Positions 24,950 through 33,973 of a DNA stretch of 64,000 bases are shown here, one piece after another (positions within the stretch are counted from its first letter, which is position 1; every line of letters begins with the position of its first letter). This stretch comes from Paludibacteraceae bacterium (lineage in GTDB: Bacteria > Bacteroidota > Bacteroidia > Bacteroidales > Paludibacteraceae), in NCBI GenBank assembly GCA_017439235.1, contig JAFSJN010000005.1, positions 67,066-131,065 of the forward strand, given 5' to 3'. The notes under the pieces were generated by a model. It saw only the letters and a list, made by a program, of their open reading frames with translations, was not told the origin of the DNA and did not search any database. The translations under genes were made by a program, and so were the position numbers.

Positions 24950-25627
24950 ATGCGAATAGACATTATCACCTGTTGTCCCGAGTTGTTGGACTCACCGCTT
25001 AACCACTCTATCATCCAGCGTGCCAAAGATAAGGGCCTGGCCGAGATTATGGTGCATAACTTACGTGACTATACTCTGGATAAGCATCGCAAGGTGGACG
25101 ACTATGCCTTTGGTTTTGGTGCCGGTATGGTCTTGCAGATTGAGCCTATCGACCGTTGTATATCGGCTCTCAAGGCTGAGCGCGAATATGATGAGGTTAT
25201 CTTTACCGCTCCTGATGGCGAGCGTTTTACCCAGCGGACGGCCAATATGCTGTCCATGAAGCAAAACCTGATTATCCTTTGTGGCCATTACAAGGGGGTT
25301 GACCAGCGGGTGCGGGACCATTTTGTCACTAAGGAATATACTATCGGTGATTTTGTGCTCACCGGTGGTGAGATGCCTGCAGCTATTATGACGGACGCTA
25401 TCGTGCGTTTGTTGCCTGGTGCGCTGGGGGATGAGACCTCAGCCCTCAGCGACTCGTTTCAGGATGGTTTGCTCGAACCTGGTGTCTATACCCGTCCAGC
25501 GGAATACAAAGGCTGGAAGGTGCCTGACATTCTCTTGTCCGGTCATCAGGCTAAGATAGACGAATGGCTATATGAAGAGAGCCTCCGTCACACGCGTGAA
25601 CGGAGACCCGACTTATTAGACGAATAG
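24950..25627 (+). CDS. trmD: tRNA (guanine-N1)-methyltransferase
   Basis: A 225-aa SPOUT methyltransferase that makes m1G37. Family sites are [27 protein letters not shown] near 42, [12 protein letters not shown] near 109, the knot [15 protein letters not shown] near 131 and [15 protein letters not shown] near 167. It begins 27 nt after yidD; the gap contains the repeat-like motif CTAATCCCTAATCGAAAATC. It converges with the rluA-type gene. Confidence 0.95.
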   Translation: MRIDIITCCPELLDSPLNHSIIQRAKDKGLAEIMVHNLRDYTLDKHRKVDDYAFGFGAGMVLQIEPIDRCISALKAEREYDEVIFTAPDGERFTQRTANMLSMKQNLIILCGHYKGVDQRVRDHFVTKEYTIGDFVLTGGEMPAAIMTDAIVRLLPGALGDETSALSDSFQDGLLEPGVYTRPAEYKGWKVPDILLSGHQAKIDEWLYEESLRHTRERRPDLLDE

Positions 25628-25630
25628 GAG

Positions 25631-26527
25631 TTATTCGCTCACTAATCGTGTAAACTCTTTAGGGAAGGCGGTCTCGAAACGGACTGTCTTTTCTGTAACC
25701 GGATGGATGAACTCCAGTACCTTGGCATGCAGACATAAGCGGTCAATAGGACTCTCCTCGTTTCCATGACCGTATTTGCGATCGCCCACTATAGGATGTC
25801 CCTTGGATGCCAAGTGCACACGTATCTGATTGGTACGGCCGGTCTCTAAGTGCAGTTCTACCAACGAGTAAACCTGATTATCACGCAGCGTCTTGTAGTT
25901 GGTTACTGCCAAGTCTCCTCCGTCATCTACGGGCGACGAATAGACCATAGCATTGCGTTTGTCTTCGGTGAACCAACTGCGTATCTGTCCCTCGCGGGGA
26001 TCGAGTACGCCTTCAGCTACAGCTATATAAGTTCGCTCGGTGACTAACTCACGCCAGTAGTCGCGCATATAGTGTTGCAAATCCTCGGAGCGGGCAAAGA
26101 CCAGAACACCACTTGTCTCTCGGTCCAAACGATGTACTACATATACACTCGCGCGCGCGTTCTGTTTCTTAACATACGCACGTAGGATAGAATAGGCGGT
26201 CGTCTCCTTACTGCCCGGCGTAGCGGCTACGGTCAGTAATCCGGGTTGTTTGTTCACTACTATCAGGTAGTCATCCTCATATACGATTTTGAGTTTGGGA
26301 TGCGTCAACTGACTATTACCTCTGCCCGATGAGATAGTTACCACTTCGCCCTGCTTCAAACTATAGTCTGGGCGTGTCTGCACGGCATTACCCACCTTGA
26401 CGCGACGTTGACTCAGCAGTTGCTTAATCGACGAACGGGTCATACCGCCCATCTTGGCGATGAGAAAATCCCTCAGCACAGTGGCCTCGGCTACCTTTAG
26501 AATAGTATCTTGTTTGCGTTTAATCAT
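25631..26527 (-). CDS. RluA family pseudouridine synthase
   Basis: A 298-aa enzyme with an N-terminal S4 RNA-binding domain (about 12-75, SSIKQLLSQRRVKVGN) and the catalytic RluA domain, whose motif VVHRLDRETSGV carries the active-site Asp. Other conserved parts are GRTNQIRVHLASKGHPIVGD and LCLHAKVLEF. It modifies uridines in rRNA or tRNA; which ones is not shown. It is 2 nt downstream of pnuC on the minus strand. Confidence 0.92.
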   Translation of the reverse strand: MIKRKQDTILKVAEATVLRDFLIAKMGGMTRSSIKQLLSQRRVKVGNAVQTRPDYSLKQGEVVTISSGRGNSQLTHPKLKIVYEDDYLIVVNKQPGLLTVAATPGSKETTAYSILRAYVKKQNARASVYVVHRLDRETSGVLVFARSEDLQHYMRDYWRELVTERTYIAVAEGVLDPREGQIRSWFTEDKRNAMVYSSPVDDGGDLAVTNYKTLRDNQVYSLVELHLETGRTNQIRVHLASKGHPIVGDRKYGHGNEESPIDRLCLHAKVLEFIHPVTEKTVRFETAFPKEFTRLVSE

Positions 26528-26529
26528 AC

Positions 26530-27288
26530 TTAATGGTTACTTTTTAATGCTCCAATCCATCCCATATTCTCTTTCTTTGTTCCCTTTATCCAAGCTATAC
26601 CGGCCATGGCGTTGATGACTAGGAAGAAGGTGAATAGTACGATGGAGAATATATTACCGATGATGATAAACAATCCGATTCCGGCCAGACTGTATAATAC
26701 CCAGTATATCCAGGCATCGTTTTTGCGGTATATCAACCAATAGTTAGCCAGAAACGAACTCGATATCAATAGTCCGTTCAGTATCTTCACGGCTATATGT
26801 TCGGTTAGCGCCTCGTGGTAGAAAGCATAGGAGGCCATGACATAATCACCGGCAGTGATGATGAGGCATACGGCTAAGGTCATCCACATACGTGCTGTGT
26901 CCAAGAACTTGGGCTCGAAACTGGCACCTCCGTCCTCTTTCTTGTGACTCCATTTGTATATCGACATCATCTGGAAGGGGATGAATACGCAGAAGAATAA
27001 AAATGCACTGTCGTAGCCACCTTGCAAGATGAATTGCACGCCCAGTAGTATGGACATGGCTATACCGGCATAGAATCCGGTATAGTTTTGCGGATCTTTG
27101 ACGGTCAGTATGTAGGCGACGCCTATTACCGAGGCAGGTATACCAATAACCCATGCCGGGTCATGCCATTTCAATAAGGTGACGGACGGAAAGATCATCT
27201 CCGCCAACCATAGTACGCCCAAGAGTGCGCCAAACAATACTACCGATATGATGGCATTTATGCCTAATGCCCGCCAAAGATTTTTCAT
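26530..27288 (-). CDS. pnuC: PnuC-type nicotinamide/NMN transporter
   Basis: A 252-aa membrane protein with about seven helices. The C-terminal signature WLIYRKNDAWIYWVLYS and the following FLVINAMAGIAWIKG match PnuC transporters, which take up nicotinamide riboside or a related vitamin without energy coupling. No phosphorylating kinase gene lies next to it in this window. It follows the rpmE terminator and is followed by the pseudouridine synthase. Confidence 0.82.
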   Translation of the reverse strand: MKNLWRALGINAIISVVLFGALLGVLWLAEMIFPSVTLLKWHDPAWVIGIPASVIGVAYILTVKDPQNYTGFYAGIAMSILLGVQFILQGGYDSAFLFFCVFIPFQMMSIYKWSHKKEDGGASFEPKFLDTARMWMTLAVCLIITAGDYVMASYAFYHEALTEHIAVKILNGLLISSSFLANYWLIYRKNDAWIYWVLYSLAGIGLFIIIGNIFSIVLFTFFLVINAMAGIAWIKGTKKENMGWIGALKSNH

Positions 27289-27317
27289 GATTTTTGAATA
27301 TTATATTATTAAAAATA

Positions 27318-27347
27318 ATAAGGGCGGACCATTCCGTCCGCCCTTAT
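27318..27347 (-). terminator. Terminator downstream of rpmE2
   Basis: ATAAGGGCGGA (27318-27328) and TCCGCCCTTAT (27337-27347) form an 11-bp stem with an 8-nt loop. Read on the minus strand it is followed by a T-rich stretch. It separates rpmE2 from pnuC. Confidence 0.82.
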
Positions 27348-27353
27348 ATGCGC

Positions 27354-27608
27354 TTACTTGCGGTTGCGATTGCCGTAGCGAGACATGAACTTGTCCACAC
27401 GACCGGCGGTGTCCACCAATTTGGACTTACCGGTATAGAACGGGTGGCTGGTGTTCGAAATCTCCAACTTAATCAGCGGATATTGAACGCCGTCAATCTC
27501 AATCGAGTCCTTCGTGGCTGCGGTAGAGCGGCTGAAGAACTGGGTGCCGTCAGACATATCTTTGAAAACTACAACGCGGTAGTTATCGGGATGAATACCT
27601 TGTTTCAT
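27354..27608 (-). CDS. rpmE2: Ribosomal protein L31, type B
   Basis: An 84-aa L31 that lacks the zinc-binding cysteines of type A, with the family sequence MKQGIHPDNYRVVVFKD, ISNTSHPFYTG and the C-terminal VDKFMSRYG. Type B L31 is part of the large subunit and in other bacteria is the zinc-independent form. It lies 44 nt downstream of rplI. Confidence 0.95.
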   Translation of the reverse strand: MKQGIHPDNYRVVVFKDMSDGTQFFSRSTAATKDSIEIDGVQYPLIKLEISNTSHPFYTGKSKLVDTAGRVDKFMSRYGNRNRK

Positions 27609-27652
27609 AAGTCTTTTCCTTTCAACATTAAACGTTAAACATTCAACATGAA

Positions 27653-28093
27653 TTACTCGGATACCACATTGAGTTTGATTTCAGCCTTCACCTCGCGGTG
27701 CAACTTAGCGTAAGCTACGGCCTCACCCAGTTCCTTAACGGGTTCGATGGTGATGACGCGTTTGTCTACGTCGATGCCCTGAGCTTTGAGAGCTTCACTA
27801 ATCTGAGCGGTGGTTACCGTTCCGAAGATCTTACCGTCCTCATTAGCCTTGACAGCAACCTGGATAGCGGTGGCAGCCAACTTCTCGGCCAGAGCCTGAG
27901 CGTCAGCTAACTGCTGAGCCATCTTCTTAGCCTGCTGTTTGAGGTTCTCGTTCAGTTGCTTTACGTTACTGTCGTTAGCAATGATAGCCAGTTTGTTGGG
28001 GATAAGGTAGTTGCGGCCATAACCGTCGCGTACCTTTACGATATCATTCTTGTAGCCCAAATTGTCTACATCTTGAATCAAAATAACTTCCAT
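27653..28093 (-). CDS. rplI: Ribosomal protein L9
   Basis: A 146-aa L9 with the N-terminal domain VILIQDVDNLGYKNDIVKVRDGYGRNYLIP, a long connecting helix, and the C-terminal domain with GKIFGTVTTAQI. It is third in the rpsF-rpsR-rplI operon. Confidence 0.96.
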   Translation of the reverse strand: MEVILIQDVDNLGYKNDIVKVRDGYGRNYLIPNKLAIIANDSNVKQLNENLKQQAKKMAQQLADAQALAEKLAATAIQVAVKANEDGKIFGTVTTAQISEALKAQGIDVDKRVITIEPVKELGEAVAYAKLHREVKAEIKLNVVSE

Positions 28094-28119
28094 AATCTTT
28101 AATCTTTAACCATTAAACA

Positions 28120-28383
28120 TTACTTCATCATATCCGTTACATAGGGCAGCAGAGCTAAGTGACGTGCTTTCTTAACAGCCTGAGCCACTTTACGCTGATA
28201 CTTCAAACTGGTACCGGTAATACGGCGGGGCAAAATCTTACCCTGCTCGTTCAGGAACTTTTTCAAGAACTCGGGATCCTTGTAGTCAATGTACTTGATA
28301 CCGCTCTTCAGGAAACGGCAGTACTTTTTCTTCTTCTCCACGTTCTGTTGGGGAGTGAGATAGCGAACTTCTTCTTGTGCCAT
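28120..28383 (-). CDS. rpsR: Ribosomal protein S18
   Basis: An 87-aa S18 with [33 protein letters not shown] and the C-terminal [11 protein letters not shown]. It starts 2 nt after rpsF ends, fitting the tight S6-S18 pairing. Confidence 0.96.
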   Translation of the reverse strand: MAQEEVRYLTPQQNVEKKKKYCRFLKSGIKYIDYKDPEFLKKFLNEQGKILPRRITGTSLKYQRKVAQAVKKARHLALLPYVTDMMK

Positions 28384-28385
28384 AA

Positions 28386-28751
28386 TTATGCCTCCTCTAC
28401 GTTAGCGGGTTCAACATCTGCCGTCTTAGCGTGACGACGTTTCTGAGCATACTCGAACGCATACTTGTCCAAACGGGTGGTGAGGAAGCGAATGACTTTC
28501 TCTTCACGACGGAACGCGGTCTCGAGCGTCGCAATAACGGCGGGTTCTACATCAAATTGCAGCAAGGCGTAGAATCCCGTTGTTTTGCCTTGGATGGGGT
28601 AGGCTAAGCGCTTCAAGCCCCACTCCTCGCGGTTCAGGATGGCTGCTCCGTTATCCGTGAGAAGTTTCTCGAATTTGTCAACCGCTTCCTTCATCTGGGC
28701 CTCAGACAAAACGGGAGTCAATACGAAAGCGGCTTCATAATGATTTAACAT
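28386..28751 (-). CDS. rpsF: Ribosomal protein S6
   Basis: A 121-aa S6 beginning [17 protein letters not shown], with [19 protein letters not shown] and [19 protein letters not shown]. The open frame extends to 28886, but that part crosses the promoter and 5' leader, so the start is 28751. It binds S18 on the platform of the small subunit. The leader carries a candidate S6:S18 autoregulatory hairpin. Confidence 0.95.
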   Translation of the reverse strand: MLNHYEAAFVLTPVLSEAQMKEAVDKFEKLLTDNGAAILNREEWGLKRLAYPIQGKTTGFYALLQFDVEPAVIATLETAFRREEKVIRFLTTRLDKYAFEYAQKRRHAKTADVEPANVEEA

Positions 28752-28799
28752 ACTGTTAGTTGTTAATTTTTTTGTTGTTAATAAATGATATTTATTGTG

Positions 28800-28835
28800 C
28801 TCTTCTGCGGTTTTCCATCGGATGGGTCGCCGAAA
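28800..28835 (-). promoter_or_regulatory. Candidate S6:S18 autoregulatory RNA element
   Basis: The rpsF leader on the minus strand contains CCAT-CCG-ATGG, a short stem displaying CCG, enclosed by CGGCGAC and AAACCGC that can pair further. Known rpsF leaders bound by the S6:S18 complex present a conserved CCG in a hairpin. The position, between the promoter at 28844 and the start at 28751, fits such feedback control. Assigned by motif and place only. Confidence 0.45.
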
Positions 28836-28843
28836 AAAGCCTG

Positions 28844-28875
28844 CAAAGTTACAACATTTTTTCCATATACACAAA
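28844..28875 (-). promoter_or_regulatory. Promoter of the rpsF-rpsR-rplI operon
   Basis: On the minus strand, TTTG (complement of 28872-28875), 20 nt, TAACTTTG (complement of 28844-28851). The rpsF start lies 92 nt downstream. Confidence 0.8.
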
Positions 28876-29078
28876 TATTTTAGCAACTTTTTTGAAAAAT
28901 AGAATAAATTCTATCATTTTATGTGGTTGGGAGTGTGATTTTTTATTGGTATGAATTTCATATGAGTTTTATATGATGTATAGAGCATGGGCATGCCCAA
29001 TTAGGGAGTTGGACGGGAAGCAATCGACCGATACAATGTGGAAGGAGTAAGCCATTTCGGTAAAAAAAATCATTTAAA

Positions 29079-29110
29079 TTTGCGTATGTGCAAAATATTT
29101 TGTACTTTTG
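29079..29110 (+). promoter_or_regulatory. Promoter of the lpxD operon
   Basis: TTTG at 29079-29082, 20 nt, TACTTTTG at 29103-29110. It is 18 nt before the chosen lpxD start, which rules out the more upstream ATG at 29108. Confidence 0.8.
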
Positions 29111-29128
29111 TGCGCAAATTGGAATATT

Positions 29129-30160
29129 ATGGAATTTAGCGCACAACAAATTGCTATGATGTTAGGCGGCGAGATAGTCGGCAATGCCGATGCTAAGGTC
29201 TGTGACGTCGCCCCTATTGAACAAGCTCAGGCTCAGCATCTGTCGTTTATTACCGACGAGAAATACCTGCCTTTCTTGCAGTCTACCCTAGCCGGTGTGG
29301 TATTGGTAACTAAATCGTTGATGGCGAATATCGATTCGTCTTTAGCCGGAGTACAAAATACCGGTCGTGCCGTTATATTGGTGGAAAATGCCCGAGGCGC
29401 GATTGCGCAGTTGCTGCAGTCGGTGGCTGAAGTGCTTAATCCCCGTCGCAAGGGCATAGAGCAACCGGCCTATATCGCCGAAGGAGTAATGGTACCGGAA
29501 GATGCCTACATCGGTGCGTTTGCCTATATTGGCAAGAATGTGCGATTGGGCAAGGGCGTGCAGATTTACCCGCAGGCTTACGTGGGCGATAATGTGGTCA
29601 TTGGTGACAATACCATCCTCTATGCCGGCGCTAAAGTCTACTACAACTGCCGCGTGGGCAACAACTGCATCCTCCATTCGGGATGCGTCATTGGTGCTGA
29701 CGGTTTTGGCTTTGAGCCCGATGCCAAGGGTTACTACCATAAGGTGCCTCAGATAGGTATAGTAGTTATCGAAGACGATGTGGAGATTGGCGCTAATACT
29801 ACCGTTGACCGCGCTATGATGGGCGAGACACGCGTGCACCGTAATGCTAAGATAGACAACCTCGTTCAGGTAGCTCATAATGTTCGCGTAGGTGAGTCAA
29901 CCGTCCTGTGTTCGCAGGTAGGTATAGCGGGCTCTTCTACCGTCGGGAGTCATTGTACGCTCACCGGTCAGGTGGGAGTAGGTGGCCACTTGGAGATAGC
30001 TGACAACTGCATCATCGGAGCCCAATCGGGTGTACCGAGCAGTATAACTAAACCCGGTATGTACTTAGGTTCGCCGGCTATGGATGCCGGTCTGTGCCGT
30101 CGCGTATACGCTGCAATGCGTAAGTTGCCGGATATGTACCGTAAAGCCCATAAGTCGTAA
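29129..30160 (+). CDS. lpxD: UDP-3-O-acylglucosamine N-acyltransferase
   Basis: A 343-aa LpxD that adds the second acyl chain in lipid A synthesis. The N-terminal uridine-binding domain covers about 1-100. A left-handed beta helix follows, with hexapeptide repeats such as [20 protein letters not shown] and the catalytic His region [20 protein letters not shown]. The start [12 protein letters not shown] lies just past the promoter; the open frame reaches 7 codons further. Its TAA overlaps the ATG of lpxC by one base. Confidence 0.95.
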   Translation: MEFSAQQIAMMLGGEIVGNADAKVCDVAPIEQAQAQHLSFITDEKYLPFLQSTLAGVVLVTKSLMANIDSSLAGVQNTGRAVILVENARGAIAQLLQSVAEVLNPRRKGIEQPAYIAEGVMVPEDAYIGAFAYIGKNVRLGKGVQIYPQAYVGDNVVIGDNTILYAGAKVYYNCRVGNNCILHSGCVIGADGFGFEPDAKGYYHKVPQIGIVVIEDDVEIGANTTVDRAMMGETRVHRNAKIDNLVQVAHNVRVGESTVLCSQVGIAGSSTVGSHCTLTGQVGVGGHLEIADNCIIGAQSGVPSSITKPGMYLGSPAMDAGLCRRVYAAMRKLPDMYRKAHKS

Positions 30161-31059
30161 TGAAACAGGCTACTATACGTGAGACTCTTTCGTTTGCGGG
30201 CAAGGGACTGCATACCGGTGTCGAGATACATGCTACTCTTTATCCCGCACCGGAGAATACCGGCATACGTATCTGCCGCACCGATATGGACGGACAACCG
30301 GAATATGAGGCTTTAGCCGACTATGTTACGCAGACCCGCCGCGGTACAGTATTGGAGAATGGTAAATGGCGTGTGTCTACTGTTGAACACCTGCTGTCTG
30401 CCTTATATGCTTTAGGTGTTACCAACTGCCGCATCGCCGTAGATGCCCCTGAGGTGCCTATTTTGGACGGAAGTGCCAAACCATATATAGATGCTATCGG
30501 ACGCTTAGGTATAGAGACGCAGGAGGCGGAAGCCAAAGAGTGGATCGTCACTGAGCCTGTGACGTTTGATAGCGGCAAGGGTAATACACTGACTATCCTG
30601 CCTGCGGACGAATATGCCGCCGAGGTGACTATCGACTTCAATTCCCCTGTGTTGCCCCGCCAAACGGCGGTATTGGAGCATCTGAGCGACTATGCCGAGC
30701 AGATTTCTCGCGCTCGCACTTTCTGCTTCCTGCGTGAGATAGAATTGTTGCTGCATCTGGGACTCATCAAAGGCGGCGATATGCAGAACGCCTTGGTTAT
30801 ATACGATAAGAAAGTATCGCAATGGAGCATGAACCGTATGTCGGACCGTTTAGGACAAGAACGCATCGATGCTTCGCAGTTGGGCTATCTTACTCCGCTT
30901 AAATACGATAATGAGCCGGCCCGCCATAAACTCCTGGACCTGATAGGCGACTTTGCCTTGATGGGCTGCCGCATACGCGGACGATTGGTGGCAGAGAAAC
31001 CTGGACACGGATTCAATACAGACTGCTGCAAACAATTACGTCAAAAATATAAACAATAA
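30160..31059 (+). CDS. lpxC: UDP-3-O-acyl-N-acetylglucosamine deacetylase, stand-alone
   Basis: A 299-aa LpxC, the committed zinc deacetylase of lipid A synthesis. Zinc ligands are His77 (TVEHLLS), His256 and Asp260 (HKLLDLIGD), and the catalytic His283 is in KPGHGFNT. Most Bacteroidetes encode a fused LpxC-FabZ protein of about 460 aa. This one stops shortly after the LpxC domain (QLRQKYKQ) and the next gene is lpxA, so the FabZ dehydratase half is missing here. Confidence 0.95.
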   Translation: MKQATIRETLSFAGKGLHTGVEIHATLYPAPENTGIRICRTDMDGQPEYEALADYVTQTRRGTVLENGKWRVSTVEHLLSALYALGVTNCRIAVDAPEVPILDGSAKPYIDAIGRLGIETQEAEAKEWIVTEPVTFDSGKGNTLTILPADEYAAEVTIDFNSPVLPRQTAVLEHLSDYAEQISRARTFCFLREIELLLHLGLIKGGDMQNALVIYDKKVSQWSMNRMSDRLGQERIDASQLGYLTPLKYDNEPARHKLLDLIGDFALMGCRIRGRLVAEKPGHGFNTDCCKQLRQKYKQ

Positions 31060-31062
31060 CAT

Positions 31063-31836
31063 ATGATTTCACCATTAGCATACGTCCATCCGGACGCTAA
31101 AGTAGCCGAATCGGCACAAATAGGTCCTTTCGCCTTCATTGATCAAGATGTGGAGATTGGCGAGGGCACTATCATCGATGCCAATGCCACCGTATGTGAG
31201 CATACGCGCATAGGCAAAAACTGTCATGTCTTCCCCAGCGCAGTGGTAGGTGCTATACCGCAAGATTTGAAGTTCAAGGGCGAGTTGACCTATACCTTCA
31301 TTGGCGACAATACCACCCTGCGCGAGTGCTCTACCGTTCATCGCGGTACCGCCTCTAAAGGTAAGACGGTAGTGGGTAACAACTGCCTCATCATGGCTTA
31401 TTGCCACGTGGCTCATGACGCTTGGGTTAAGGACCACGTCATCATGTCCAATGCTACTCAGTTGGCCGGCGAGGTGGTGGTAGAAGACTGGGCCATCCTT
31501 GGTGGTGGCACCCTGGTTCACCAATTCTCACATATCGGTTCGCACGCTATGATACAAGGCGGTACGCATGTCAATAAAGACGTGCCTCCTTACGTTATCG
31601 CAGCCCGCTATCCCGTACAGTTCTGCGGTATCAACTCCGTAGGTTTGGAGCGTCGCGGCTTTACAAAAGAGCAGGTGGAGACCATCCAACAAGCTTACCG
31701 ACTCATCTTTATGTCTAAGATGAATATCACTCAAGCTCTGGAGCGCGTCCTCGCCGATATGCCCGCTTCCCCTGAACGAGACCTGATAGTAGATTTTATT
31801 AAGACCTCCGACCGCGGAGTAATCAAAGGTATCTGA
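31063..31836 (+). CDS. lpxA: UDP-N-acetylglucosamine acyltransferase
   Basis: A 257-aa LpxA that starts lipid A synthesis by O-acylating UDP-GlcNAc. Left-handed beta-helix repeats (IGPFAFIDQDVEIGEGT) and the conserved MAYCHVAHDAWV with the catalytic His, then GGGTLVHQFSHIGSHAMIQGG, are present. The C-terminal helical part begins near 195. It lies 3 nt after lpxC and 1 nt before glnS. Confidence 0.95.
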   Translation: MISPLAYVHPDAKVAESAQIGPFAFIDQDVEIGEGTIIDANATVCEHTRIGKNCHVFPSAVVGAIPQDLKFKGELTYTFIGDNTTLRECSTVHRGTASKGKTVVGNNCLIMAYCHVAHDAWVKDHVIMSNATQLAGEVVVEDWAILGGGTLVHQFSHIGSHAMIQGGTHVNKDVPPYVIAARYPVQFCGINSVGLERRGFTKEQVETIQQAYRLIFMSKMNITQALERVLADMPASPERDLIVDFIKTSDRGVIKGI

Positions 31837-31837
31837 T

Positions 31838-33559
31838 ATGGAAGAACGTAGCCTCAACTTTATTGAGCAGATTGTCGAGAAAGACCTGCAGGACAAAAAG
31901 AACGACGGACGTATACAGACGCGTTTTCCGCCGGAACCGAACGGCTACCTGCATATCGGTCACGTCAAAGCCATCTGCATGGACTTCGGTATTGCCGAAC
32001 GCTACAACGGCGTGTGCAACCTGCGCTTTGATGATACCAATCCCGTCAAAGAAGATGTGGAATACGTGGATAGTATCCGCAACGATATCCATTGGCTCGG
32101 GTTCCGCTGGGGAGAGATTTACTATGCCAGCGACTATTTCGAACAGCTCTACGACCTGGCTATCCGCTTTATCAAAGCCGGCTTGGCTTATGTGGATGAA
32201 CAGACGGCCGAACAGATAGCCGAGCAGAAAGGTACACCTACAGAACCCGGTACGCCTTCGCCCTATCGCGACCGACCCATCGAAGAGAATCTGCGCCTCT
32301 TTGAGGCCATGCAACGCGGCGAGATAGAGGAAGGTAAGATGGTCTTGCGTGCTAAGATTGATATGGCTAATCCCAATATGCACTTCCGCGATCCTATCAT
32401 GTACCGCATTATCACCTCTCATCCGCATCATCGTACCGGACATCGTTGGAATGTCTATCCTATGTACGACTTTGCACACGGACAGTCCGACTATTTCGAG
32501 GGAGTGACCCATTCGATTTGTACTCTCGAGTTTGTGGTGCATCGCCCTCTATACGACTATTTTGTGGACCAGATTATCCGCTTCAAGGCCGAAGATGAGC
32601 AGAAAGCCTTTGAGGACTATAACTACCGTCCCCGCCAGTATGAGTTCAACCGACTCAATATCACCTATACCGTCATGTCCAAGCGCAAGATGTTGCAATT
32701 GGTCAAAGAGGGACTGGTGGCCGGTTGGGACGACCCGCGTATGCCGACCGTCTGCGGTCTGCGTCGCCGCGGTTATACCGCCCAAGCTATCCGCTCGTTT
32801 ATCGATAAGATAGGCTATACTAAGGTGGAGGGAATGATTGACGTGGGCTTGTTGGAGCATACTATTCGCGAGAACCTCAAGGAGACCGCTCCGCGTGTAT
32901 GCGCCATCTTTGATCCCGTCAAACTGGTTATTACCAACTATAATGGCGGTCCAGAAACTATTGTGGCCGAGAATATAGACGGTCACCCCGAATTGGGTAC
33001 CCGCGAGATGACCTTCGCCCGCGAATTGTATATCGAGCGCGGTGACTTCTTGGAGGAGGCCGACAAGAACTTCTTCCGTCTCAGCCCCGGTGGACGCGAA
33101 GTGCGCCTCAAATCGGCTTATATTATTCAGGCTACCGGATGCGAGAAAGACGCTGACGGCCGTATTACTACCGTCTATGCTACCTATGACCCGGAGAGTA
33201 AGTCGGGCACCGAAGGCGGTAATCGCAAGACCAAAGCTACTATCAACTGGGTGGAATGCTCTTCTTGCATCGATGTCGAGGCACGTCTCTATGACCGTCT
33301 CTTCGCCTGCGAGAATCCGAGTGCCGAGGAAGGTGACTTCCGCGACCTGCTCAATCCTGACAGCCTGCGTGTAGTGACCTGCAAGGCCGAGAGTGCTCTG
33401 CGCTGCGAGATGCACGAACCGGAATATATCGATGGCATAGCCCAAGTGCACCATTATCAGTTGCTCAAACAAGGCTACTTTGTGGTAGACCCGGATACTA
33501 CAGCATCCAAACTGGTACTCAACCGTACGGCTTCGCTCAAGGATAACTGGCAGAAATAA
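31838..33559 (+). CDS. glnS: Glutaminyl-tRNA synthetase
   Basis: A 573-aa class I synthetase that charges tRNA-Gln directly. The HIGH motif is in PEPNGYLHIGHVKA near 30, the KMSKS counterpart is VMSKRKM near 282, and the C-terminal beta-barrel anticodon-binding domains follow (SYLI-like FRLSPGGREVRLK, CSSCIDVEARLYDRLF). Full length for the family. Confidence 0.95.
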   Translation: MEERSLNFIEQIVEKDLQDKKNDGRIQTRFPPEPNGYLHIGHVKAICMDFGIAERYNGVCNLRFDDTNPVKEDVEYVDSIRNDIHWLGFRWGEIYYASDYFEQLYDLAIRFIKAGLAYVDEQTAEQIAEQKGTPTEPGTPSPYRDRPIEENLRLFEAMQRGEIEEGKMVLRAKIDMANPNMHFRDPIMYRIITSHPHHRTGHRWNVYPMYDFAHGQSDYFEGVTHSICTLEFVVHRPLYDYFVDQIIRFKAEDEQKAFEDYNYRPRQYEFNRLNITYTVMSKRKMLQLVKEGLVAGWDDPRMPTVCGLRRRGYTAQAIRSFIDKIGYTKVEGMIDVGLLEHTIRENLKETAPRVCAIFDPVKLVITNYNGGPETIVAENIDGHPELGTREMTFARELYIERGDFLEEADKNFFRLSPGGREVRLKSAYIIQATGCEKDADGRITTVYATYDPESKSGTEGGNRKTKATINWVECSSCIDVEARLYDRLFACENPSAEEGDFRDLLNPDSLRVVTCKAESALRCEMHEPEYIDGIAQVHHYQLLKQGYFVVDPDTTASKLVLNRTASLKDNWQK

Positions 33560-33562
33560 CGC

Positions 33563-33973
33563 ATGACTTTCCCACGCACGCGCGTACAAAATAATAAGGA
33601 GCAGATATACTGCGATTGGCGACATCGCTTCGTCCGCCTCACCCCGGAAGAGTGGGTGAGGCAGCAGTTTCTGCACCGCCTGACGGAACGGTACGGTTAT
33701 CCCGCCGGACTGATAGGTGTAGAGATATCGTTGGGCGTACGACGTGCCGATGCTGTAGTCTACAACCGCGATATGCAGCCGCGTATCTTATTGGAATTCA
33801 AGGCCGATATGGTCCCCTTGACCCAACAGGTGTTAGACCAGGCGGCCGGGTACAACCGCCGACTGCATGTACCTTGGCTTATCTTACATAATGGTCCGCA
33901 CACCCTCATTGCGCGTGTAGAAGACCAAACGATTACTTTTAAGGACTCAATACCCGCATGGAGCGAATTATAG
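33563..33973 (+). CDS. HsdR-N-terminal-like PD-(D/E)XK protein
   Basis: A 136-aa protein of the type widely annotated as a type I restriction HsdR N-terminal domain protein in Bacteroidetes. IGVEISLGVRRADAVVY and RILLEFKAD form the E..D..ExK nuclease core, with a final QVLDQAAGYNRRLHVPWLILHNG block. There are no hsdM or hsdS genes nearby, so restriction is unlikely; a role in DNA maintenance is possible but not shown. It overlaps phoH by 16 nt. Confidence 0.82.
   Translation: MTFPRTRVQNNKEQIYCDWRHRFVRLTPEEWVRQQFLHRLTERYGYPAGLIGVEISLGVRRADAVVYNRDMQPRILLEFKADMVPLTQQVLDQAAGYNRRLHVPWLILHNGPHTLIARVEDQTITFKDSIPAWSEL

Noticed and set aside
28752..28886. A 45-residue N-terminal extension of ribosomal protein S6
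   Set aside because: It reads through the promoter and leader. S6 proteins begin at the Met at 28751.
32549..33676. A 375-codon minus-strand frame opposite glnS
   Set aside because: It lies over a full-length glutaminyl-tRNA synthetase and has no domain of its own.
33563..33973. A type I restriction-modification system
   Set aside because: Only an HsdR-N-like nuclease domain is present; there are no methylase, specificity or helicase genes nearby.
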